This document shows positions 58,144 through 64,000 of a stretch of DNA of 64,000 nt, one piece after another. The notes under the pieces are model-generated. The model saw nothing but the letters and a program-made list of their open reading frames with translations, had not been told where the DNA came from and searched no databases. Numbering within the stretch: the stretch's first letter is position 1; every line of letters starts with the position of its first letter. Source of the stretch: Castellaniella sp044508625 (GTDB taxonomy: Bacteria > Pseudomonadota > Gammaproteobacteria > Burkholderiales > Burkholderiaceae_B); NCBI GenBank assembly GCA_044508625.1, contig JBIQHJ010000001.1:1-64000 (forward strand), written 5' to 3'. Position numbers and translations under genes: made by a program.

Positions 58144-59604
58144 TCAGGCGACGGGGCAGTCGATGTGCTGGGGCCGCATGAATTCCCGCAGGCCATCCTC
58201 GCCCCATTCGCTGCCGATCCCGCTGTGCTTGTATCCCGTCATGGGGGCGTCGGGCCGCAGCGGGCTGCCGCCATTGATCTGGATGGTGCCCACGCGCAGG
58301 GCGGGCGCGAGCTTGAGGCATTCGTCCGTCTTGCCGAAGACATAGGCCTTCAGGCCCAGGGGCGAGTCATTGGCGATCTGGACGGCTTCCTCCACCGTGC
58401 GGTAGGTGAGCACCACCGAGACCGGGCCGAAGATCTCCTCGCGCGCGAGTTCGGAGCGGTTGTCGAGATTGCCCACCAGGGCGGGATTCAGGTACCAGCC
58501 CCTGGGGATGCCGGGCCGCCCGCCGCCGGCGATGATCTCGGCGCCGCCGGCGACCGCGCGCGCCAGCCGGGCCTCGATGCGGTCGCGCTGGGCCGAGCTC
58601 ACCACCGGACCCAGGATCGTGGCGGGATCCTTGGGGTCGCCGACCTTGAGCCTGGGATAGACCTTGCGGCTGATCTCGGCGAATTCCTCGTAGCGGGATT
58701 CCTCGATCAGGATGCGGGTGGGCGAGCCGCAGCCCTGTCCCGCGTTGCGCGCGTAGCGGGCGTGCAGCGAGAAGGCGTACTTGTCGAAGTCCACGCCCGG
58801 CAGCATGATGGCCGCGGACTTGCCGCCGAGCTCCAGCACCACGTCGCGCAGCCCCTCGGCCGATTGCTGCATGACCTGCCGGCCGACGTTGACCGAACCG
58901 GTGAAGCTGACCTTGGCCACGCCCGGGTGCCCGGTGAGCGCGCGGCCCGTCTCGGCGCCGCCGGCGATGATGTTGACCACCCCCGGGGGAAAGCCCGCGC
59001 GGCGCGCCAGCTCGCCCAGGCGCAGCACGGTGAGGGGCGCCTGGGGCGAGGACAGCAGGACCGTCGTGCAGCCCGCGGCCAGCGCGGCGCCGATCTTGGT
59101 CGCCCCGATCAGGATCGGATAATTGAAGGCGGTGATGGCGGCCACCACGCCCACCGGCCGGTAGGCGACCATGCTGGTGGCCGTCAGGGTGGCGTTGAAG
59201 CCCAGATGGCGCGTGCGGTCCACCGCGGCGGCGTCGGCCAGCCAGCGCAGGAAGCGCACGGGCGTGTCGATGTGGTTGGCCTTGAGGTTGACCGGCGTCC
59301 CGATTTCGGCGATCAGGGTGTCCATCAGGGAATCGCGCTGCTCGGCGATGAGGTCGGCGAAGCGGTGCAGCACCGAGCGGCGCAGCTCGGGCGAATCCCA
59401 CGCGCCGCTCTCGAAGGCGGCCGCGGCGCTGGCCACCGCCTCGTCGACCTGGGCGGGCGAGGCGCCGCGGAAGTGCGCGATGCGCTCCTCGGTCACGGGG
59501 CTGGTCACCTCGATGAAGTCTCCCTCGCCTGCGCGATCCTCGTTGCCGATGGTCATGGCGGTGTGAAAGGCGTTTGCGGATCCTTGCGTGGCTGGACTGG
59601 ACAT
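58144..59604 (-). CDS. Aldehyde dehydrogenase
   Basis: A 486-residue ALDH superfamily enzyme. The catalytic C292 is in NAGQGCGSPTR, the base Glu in VVLELGGKSAAIMLP near 257, the cofactor motif is AAITAFNYPILIGATKIGAA near 155 and EEIFGPVSVVL near 388. FNYP replaces the common WNxP. AGGAGG stands eight bases before the ATG at 59604. TATACT on the minus strand at 59678-59673 may be its -10. It is monocistronic, convergent with the binding-protein operon. It may oxidise the aldehyde made by the zinc dehydrogenase at 50187 (inference). Confidence 0.9.
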   Translation of the reverse strand: MSSPATQGSANAFHTAMTIGNEDRAGEGDFIEVTSPVTEERIAHFRGASPAQVDEAVASAAAAFESGAWDSPELRRSVLHRFADLIAEQRDSLMDTLIAEIGTPVNLKANHIDTPVRFLRWLADAAAVDRTRHLGFNATLTATSMVAYRPVGVVAAITAFNYPILIGATKIGAALAAGCTTVLLSSPQAPLTVLRLGELARRAGFPPGVVNIIAGGAETGRALTGHPGVAKVSFTGSVNVGRQVMQQSAEGLRDVVLELGGKSAAIMLPGVDFDKYAFSLHARYARNAGQGCGSPTRILIEESRYEEFAEISRKVYPRLKVGDPKDPATILGPVVSSAQRDRIEARLARAVAGGAEIIAGGGRPGIPRGWYLNPALVGNLDNRSELAREEIFGPVSVVLTYRTVEEAVQIANDSPLGLKAYVFGKTDECLKLAPALRVGTIQINGGSPLRPDAPMTGYKHSGIGSEWGEDGLREFMRPQHIDCPVA

Positions 59605-59844
59605 GTATGCGGCCTCCTGGGGCGGGAAGGCGGAGGGCGCGGGCGGCTCCGCCGGTGGATTTGGACCCCGCCAGTATAAGAATCGGCCCGGCGCGCGGTA
59701 CATGGCGATTTTCGGTTCGCCGCGTCCAGGATTCGTGAACACGGGCGCCGTGGGCGGCGGACGGGGCGGGCGCAGCCGCGGGCGGGCCGGTGCGGGCGGG
59801 CCGGTGCGGATGCCGCGGAGGCGCGCGGTCGGAGGCGGGGGGCC

Positions 59845-60732
59845 TCAGCCCTCGCCGGCCCAGACGCCGCGGGCCGCCGCCACGAACGCCTCGATCAGCG
59901 GGTCGGACTTGCGGCTGGCCAGGTGCACGACGTAGAGCGGCAACTGCGCCTGGGCGATGGGCGAGATGGCCAGGAAGCCGTTAGCGGCGCCCTCGAGGGC
60001 GTGGTCCTCGCGCATGAGCGTGAGCCCCACGCCCGCCTTGGCCATGGCCCCTGCCAGCGCCGCGTTGTCGAAGCGGGCCACCGACCGGGGCGTGAGCCCG
60101 CGGGCGGCAAACATGTCGTCCAGCAGGATGGCGTAGGCCATGTTGGCGTCCAGCGGCGTGATCCAGGGCATGGCGGCCAGGGCGCCCCAGTCGGCCGCCT
60201 CGATCTGCGCCCGCATGGCGACCGGCCCCACGATCCTGAAGCCGAAGCGCGTCAGCTCGTAGTGCAGGATGTCGGGATCGTTGGACGGCCCCAGCAGGAT
60301 GCCGGCGTCCAGCTCGCCGGTCTTGAGGTCCTGCCGCGTGCCGGCCGAGGGACGGGCGCGCAGGTCCACGCTGATCAGCGGATGGGCCCGCAGCAGGGCG
60401 GCCACCGTGTCGGCCCCGCGGCTGGAGGGGTCGCTGCTGGACCCGATCGTGAGCTGGCCCTCCATCTTGCCGCGCAGCTTGCGGGCGAAGGACGTGAACA
60501 TGCTGGCGTTGTTCAGCAGGTTGCGCGCCTCGTCGAGCAGCAGCTCGCCCGTATGGGTGAGTTTCAGGTTGCGGTTGGTGCGGATGAAGAGCTGGGTGTC
60601 GAAGTGGTCCTCGATCGCCCGCACGTGCGCGCTGGCGGCCGACTGGCTGATGTGCAGGCGCTCGGCGGCGCGGGTCAGGTGCTGTTCCTCGGCGACGCAG
60701 ACGAAGGTGCGCAACTGGACCAGATCGATCAT
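59845..60732 (-). CDS. LysR-family regulator, divergent from the CoA-transferase operon
   Basis: A 295-residue protein. The N-terminal helix-turn-helix is LVQLRTFVCVAEEQHLTRAA, SQSAASAHVRAIEDHFDTQL; the effector domain begins GQLTIGSSSDPSSRGADTVA. SAASAHVRAIE marks the CysB/Cbl-like long-helix type seen in many catabolic LysR proteins. ATG at 60732 or GTG one codon earlier may be used. Its position opposite a CoA-transferase/acyl-CoA dehydrogenase/CoA-lyase operon parallels the itaconate regulator next to the P. aeruginosa itaconate operon. Confidence 0.88.
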   Translation of the reverse strand: MIDLVQLRTFVCVAEEQHLTRAAERLHISQSAASAHVRAIEDHFDTQLFIRTNRNLKLTHTGELLLDEARNLLNNASMFTSFARKLRGKMEGQLTIGSSSDPSSRGADTVAALLRAHPLISVDLRARPSAGTRQDLKTGELDAGILLGPSNDPDILHYELTRFGFRIVGPVAMRAQIEAADWGALAAMPWITPLDANMAYAILLDDMFAARGLTPRSVARFDNAALAGAMAKAGVGLTLMREDHALEGAANGFLAISPIAQAQLPLYVVHLASRKSDPLIEAFVAAARGVWAGEG

Positions 60733-60755
60733 CACGGGCGTGCTCCCTGGGGATG

Positions 60756-60771
60756 GTTCTGGAGTTCTGGA
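60756..60771. promoter_or_regulatory. Tandem 8-bp repeat GTTCTGGA in the LysR/CoA-transferase intergenic region
   Basis: GTTCTGGA occurs twice without a gap (60756-60763 and 60764-60771), close to the LysR start. Further on, CGGT and ACCG flank 60782-60800. These may form the LysR binding region; support is positional only. Confidence 0.25.
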
Positions 60772-60931
60772 AATGAGGATACGGTGTCCCGGAAATACCG
60801 ATGGACCCCTCTGCCGAGCCAATTCTACACTAGCCCGAACTTCCTCACGGAACGTCCGGAAACGCAGATTCCATGCGGTTTCCCGGCCTCCGCGAGCCCT
60901 GAAACCATCCGCCCGGAAAGGCGTCGAGCAT

Positions 60932-62239
60932 ATGCAAGGCAAGGCGAACGCAACATCCGTTCAAACCATCCCGGCGGTGCCGCTGGACAGGCTGCGCCTG
61001 GCGGACCACCTGCAGGCCGGCGACGTGGTGGCCTGGCCCCAGGGGCCGGGCGAGCCCCTGGCGCTGACCGAGGCGCTGGTCGCCCAGCGGCACACCCTCG
61101 AGGACTGCGCGCTGCTGTTCGGCCTGACGCAATCCGACACCCTGCGCCCGGAACTGACCGACGCCTTTCGCCTGCATGCCTTCAACGGCGCGGGCACGAG
61201 CCGCCGGGTCAGCGCGGTATCGGAGATCTTTCCCTGCCACGTCAGCGCGATCCCCCAGTTGCTGCGCAGCGGCCGCATCCGCGTCGACGCGGCGCTGATC
61301 CAGGTGCGGCCGCTGTCGGGCGGCCGCTACTCGCTGGGCGTGATCGCGGATTTCACGCGGGCGATGATCCAGCGCGCGCGCGTGGTGATCGCGCTCGTGA
61401 ATCCGGCGCTGCCCGCGCTGCTGGGCGATGCATTGGTCGACGCCGCGGACATCGACGTATTGGTCGAGCGCGACGAGCGCATCATCGAGATGCAGGACCC
61501 CGAGCCCTCGGAGGTCGAGCGCGCGGTCGCCGCGAACGTGGCGGCGCTGATTCCCGATCGCGCGACCGTGCAGCTCGGCGTGGGATCGCTGCCCGCCGCC
61601 GTGGCGCGGGCGCTGTCCGGCCATCGCGGCCTGGGCGTGCACAGCGGCGTGGTCTCGGATGTGCTGGTGGATCTGGTGGAGCGCGGCGTCGTGACCAATG
61701 CCCACAAGGGATGCGACGAGGGCCAGACGGTCACGGGCGGCCTGTTCGGCACCGGGCGCCTGAGGGACTTCGCGCGCGACAGCGGCTCGGTGGATCTGCG
61801 CAGCGCCGACTACACCCACAGCCCGGCGACGGCGGCGTCGCTGTCGATGTTCCACACCATCAATTCGGCGGTCGAGATCGACCTGACGGGCCAGGTGAAC
61901 GCCGAGGTCGCCGCCGGCCGCTACCTCGGCGCCCTGGGCGGCCACGCCGATTTCGTGCGGGCCGGGACCCTGTCGCCGGGCGGGCGCTCCATCATCGCCA
62001 TTCCCTCGGCGACCGCCGACGGCAGGCACTCGCGCCTGGTGGGCGCGCTGGGACTCCGGCCGGTGACCACGCCGCGCGGTGACGTGGATGCCGTGGTGAC
62101 CGAACACGGGGTCGCGCACCTGCGCGGCTGCTCGCTGCAGGAGCGGATCCGGCGGCTGATCGGCGTGGCCCATCCCGACCATCGGGAATCGCTGGCGCGC
62201 GAGGCGCGAGAGATCGCGAAGGCCCAGGGATTCCAGTGA
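60932..62239 (+). CDS. Acetyl-CoA hydrolase/transferase-family CoA-transferase, probable itaconate CoA-transferase
   Basis: A 435-residue class I CoA-transferase of the 4-hydroxybutyrate/succinate CoA-transferase branch. The glutamate that forms the CoA thioester is E315 in INSAVEIDLTGQVNAEVAAG. Also present are IQVRPLSGGRYSLGVIADF near 130, VQLGVGSLPAAVARALSGH near 212, HSGVVSDVLVDLVERGVV near 233 and VTEHGVAHLRGCSLQERI near the end. P. aeruginosa Ict and Yersinia RipA belong to this family. With the acyl-CoA dehydrogenase and CoA-ester lyase downstream, itaconate (or a related methylated dicarboxylate) is the best guess for the substrate. Confidence 0.85.
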   Translation: MQGKANATSVQTIPAVPLDRLRLADHLQAGDVVAWPQGPGEPLALTEALVAQRHTLEDCALLFGLTQSDTLRPELTDAFRLHAFNGAGTSRRVSAVSEIFPCHVSAIPQLLRSGRIRVDAALIQVRPLSGGRYSLGVIADFTRAMIQRARVVIALVNPALPALLGDALVDAADIDVLVERDERIIEMQDPEPSEVERAVAANVAALIPDRATVQLGVGSLPAAVARALSGHRGLGVHSGVVSDVLVDLVERGVVTNAHKGCDEGQTVTGGLFGTGRLRDFARDSGSVDLRSADYTHSPATAASLSMFHTINSAVEIDLTGQVNAEVAAGRYLGALGGHADFVRAGTLSPGGRSIIAIPSATADGRHSRLVGALGLRPVTTPRGDVDAVVTEHGVAHLRGCSLQERIRRLIGVAHPDHRESLAREAREIAKAQGFQ

Positions 62240-62322
62240 GTGCCGCGGGGCCCGGATCCAGGCGGATCCGGCACGCGGCGGACCGGCAAGTTTGACGACA
62301 ACGTTTTATGGGAAGCATGGGT

Positions 62323-63498
62323 ATGAGCAATGCAAGACTTCGGCTGAGCCCCGAGCAGCGCGCGCTGGTCGGGACCGTCCGCGAACTGGGCCGGGACAAG
62401 TTCCGCGGCCGGGCGCTGAAGTACCTGGACGGGACCTTCCCCTGGGAAAACCTGCGCGATCTCGCGGAGATCGGCGTGCTGGGCATGTCGATTCCCGAGG
62501 AATACGGCGGCTCGGACCTGGCGGTCTTCGATACCGCCCTGGTCATCGAGGAGGTCGCCAAGCACTGCTATGCCACCGCCATGGCCCTGATGGGCGAGGT
62601 CGGCGTCCAGGTGCGCGTGATCTCGACCTATGCGCCGGAGGACATGAAGCGCGACATCCTGCCCAAGGTCTGCACGGGCGACGCCATGCTGGCCGTGTGC
62701 ATGACCGAGCCGCACGCGGGCACCGACGTGCCCAACTACCGCACCAACACGGCCATCCGCGGCGACCGCGCCGTCGTCAACGGGGTCAAGACCCTGATCA
62801 GCCGCGCCGACGAGGCCGAATGGTTCGTGGTCTTCAGCCGCATCGACGGCACGCCCGGGCGCGAAGGGATCGGCTGCGTCCTGATCAATCGCCACACGCC
62901 GGGCTTCCAGGTCACGGCGCGCTACCACACCATGGGCGGCGAGAATCTCGCCGAGATCCGTTTCGAGGACGTCGAGGTTCCCGTCGAGAACGTCATCCTG
63001 CGCCAGGGCGGCTTCAAGAAGCTGCTCTCGGCCTTCAACACGCAGCGCTGCCTCAATCCCAGCGTCTCGCTCGGCCTGGCCGAAGGGGCGTTCGAGGAGG
63101 CGATCAAGTACGTGCGCGACCGCAAGGTCTTCGGCAAGGCCGTCGGCGATTTCCAGGGCATCCGCTGGAAATTCGCCGAGATGTACCGCGACATCGAGGC
63201 GGGGCGCAGCCTGCTGTACCGCGCCTGCCTCACCGCCGATCCCTTCCCCGATCCCCACGAGGCGGCCATCGCCAAGATCTTCGTCAACGAGATGGCGATC
63301 CGCATCACCAGCGAGGCCCTGCAGGTGCATGGCGGCTACGGCTTCACGGACGAGTATCCCGTGTCGCGCTTCTATCGCGGCGCGCGCTACGGCACCCTGG
63401 GCGGCGGCGCCACCGAGACGCTCAAGGACCTCGTCGGCCGCAAGCTGCTCGAGGATTTCGATCCGGTGGACGGCTTCCTGTCGACGGGGGCGTTCTGA
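62323..63498 (+). CDS. Acyl-CoA dehydrogenase
   Basis: A 391-residue acyl-CoA dehydrogenase. It has AVCMTEPHAGTDVPNYRTNT near 127, KTLISRADEAEWFVVFSRID near 158, QVHGGYGFTDEYPVSRFYRG near 340 and LGGGATETLKDLVGRKLLED. The Glu of the medium-chain YEGT motif is Gly here, as in the enzyme at 27932, so the base is elsewhere. The itaconate operon of P. aeruginosa also contains an acyl-CoA dehydrogenase between its core genes. Three close ATGs (62308, 62317, 62323) are in frame; GGGAAG spacing favours 62323. The lyase gene starts one base after its stop. Confidence 0.88.
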   Translation: MSNARLRLSPEQRALVGTVRELGRDKFRGRALKYLDGTFPWENLRDLAEIGVLGMSIPEEYGGSDLAVFDTALVIEEVAKHCYATAMALMGEVGVQVRVISTYAPEDMKRDILPKVCTGDAMLAVCMTEPHAGTDVPNYRTNTAIRGDRAVVNGVKTLISRADEAEWFVVFSRIDGTPGREGIGCVLINRHTPGFQVTARYHTMGGENLAEIRFEDVEVPVENVILRQGGFKKLLSAFNTQRCLNPSVSLGLAEGAFEEAIKYVRDRKVFGKAVGDFQGIRWKFAEMYRDIEAGRSLLYRACLTADPFPDPHEAAIAKIFVNEMAIRITSEALQVHGGYGFTDEYPVSRFYRGARYGTLGGGATETLKDLVGRKLLEDFDPVDGFLSTGAF

Positions 63499-63499
63499 C

Positions 63500-64000
63500 A
63501 TGAGATCCCTGCTTTTCGTCCCCGGACATGACGAGCGCAAGCTGGAAAAGGCGCTGGGATGCGGCGCCGACGCCCTGATCCTCGACCTGGAGGACGCGGT
63601 GCCGATGGCCGGCAAGGCCCGGGCGCGCGAGCTTGCCGCGGCCTTCGTCGCGCGGCATCGCGACCGGCACCGCCTGTTCGTGCGGGTCAATGCGCTCGAC
63701 ACCGGCCTCACCCTCCAGGACCTGGCCGCCGTGGCGGGCGCGCGGCCCGAGGGCATCATGCTGCCGAAGTGCTCCGGCGCCGGGGCGCTGGCCCGGGTGG
63801 ACGCCTACCTGGAGGCCCTGGAGGTGCGCGAGGGGCTCGCGCCCGGCGGCATCCGGGTGCTGCCGATCGTCACCGAGCATGCCGCCGCCGTGCTGAACAT
63901 GGGCGAGTACGCCCGCGCGGCCAGCCCGCGGCTGTGCGGCATGCTGTGGGGCGGCGAGGATCTCGCCACCGACGTCGGCGCCCGGTCCAACCGCGAGGCA
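63500..64000 (+). CDS. HpcH/HpaI-family CoA-ester lyase (citramalyl-CoA/malyl-CoA lyase-like), C-terminus beyond window
   Basis: The first 167 residues of a CitE-like lyase: RSLLFVPGHDERKLEKALGC, ADALILDLEDAVPMAGKARA with the metal-site acids, FVRVNALDTGL near 67, GIMLPKCSGAGAL near 84, VLPIVTEHAAAVLNMGEYAR near 122 and LWGGEDLATDVGA near 148. Relatives cleave citramalyl-CoA, malyl-CoA or similar to acetyl-CoA and a 2-oxo acid. It is in one operon with the CoA-transferase and dehydrogenase. The sequence is cut by the right edge; a hydratase gene (MaoC-like) would be expected further right if this is an itaconate pathway. Confidence 0.85.
   Translation, partial: MRSLLFVPGHDERKLEKALGCGADALILDLEDAVPMAGKARARELAAAFVARHRDRHRLFVRVNALDTGLTLQDLAAVAGARPEGIMLPKCSGAGALARVDAYLEALEVREGLAPGGIRVLPIVTEHAAAVLNMGEYARAASPRLCGMLWGGEDLATDVGARSNREA

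Noticed and set aside
1..64000. CRISPR arrays, insertion sequences, prophage or integrative-element genes
   Set aside because: No regularly spaced repeats, transposase, integrase or phage proteins were found on either strand; the truncated genes lack flanking terminal repeats and look like simple deletions.

Overview
This 64 kb window is chromosomal DNA of a high-GC (roughly two-thirds G+C) betaproteobacterium, most likely of the Bordetella/Achromobacter type (Burkholderiales, Alcaligenaceae). The reasons are the codon use, the abundance of LysR regulators (four, plus one IclR), CaiB/BaiF, MaoC, MmgE/PrpD and acyl-CoA enzymes, and the many solute-binding-protein transporters. The taxonomic call is inference from style, not from a marker gene. 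I see no rRNA, canonical tRNA, phage, insertion sequence or CRISPR.

Layout. (1) 1-10.2 kb: an IclR regulator cut by the left edge, a divergent GH88 unsaturated glucuronyl hydrolase, then a long minus-strand operon reading from 9969 down to 1695: FAH-family dehydratase/hydrolase, TRAP transporter (dctQ, dctM, dctP), MaoC, enoyl-CoA hydratase remnant, acyl-CoA dehydrogenase, CaiB CoA-transferase, MaoC and Ldh2 dehydrogenase. The operon carries two lesions: a deletion that removes the end of dctQ and the beginning of dctM, and an enoyl-CoA hydratase reduced to its first quarter. Matching dyads at 245-263 and 10051-10069 suggest IclR control of both units. (2) 10.2-18.8 kb: a GAF-GGDEF diguanylate cyclase, a ThDP-dependent enzyme, an MmgE/PrpD protein, a LysR regulator, and an AroE-like/FAD-dehydrogenase pair preceded by a secretion-signal-like gene remnant. 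Three promoters here share a TTTCCCAA-type element about 20 nt before the -10.

(3) 18.8-36.3 kb: a coherent uptake and beta-oxidation regulon. It has a branched-chain-type ABC permease (livH) followed by one polypeptide fusing LivM, LivG and LivF, and no binding protein; a LysR gene; an operon of ADP-forming acyl-CoA synthetase, acyl-CoA dehydrogenase and bifunctional hydratase/3-hydroxyacyl-CoA dehydrogenase; an aldehyde dehydrogenase and beta-ketoadipyl-CoA-type thiolase; a Gfo/Idh/MocA dehydrogenase and a TIM-barrel isomerase; and an orphan substrate-binding protein with an SDR. Three intergenic regions (18958-19020, 29128-29219, 34051-34112) carry the same compound promoter element, TCATG-N4-CATGA plus GTTTGCGAAACC, at fixed distance from a TATCAT-like -10. 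This ties the permease, its probable binding protein and the enzymes together.

(4) 37.1-48.8 kb: a candidate undescribed catabolic operon: Rieske oxygenase, VOC protein, Rieske ferredoxin, an unrecognised 207-residue protein, a DUF1116 (AllG-like) protein, amidase, ferredoxin reductase and nucleotide-sugar-epimerase-like SDR, followed by a complete PotABCD-type ABC importer. This points to oxidative attack on a nitrogen-containing solute. (5) 49.0-58.0 kb: LysR, zinc alcohol dehydrogenase, two Old-Yellow-Enzyme flavoproteins, an amidohydrolase and two tandem, nearly duplicate ABC binding proteins without permease genes. (6) 58.1-64 kb: an aldehyde dehydrogenase, and a LysR divergent from CoA-transferase, acyl-CoA dehydrogenase and CoA-ester lyase (cut by the right edge). 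The last set resembles the itaconate-degradation operon of Pseudomonas aeruginosa.
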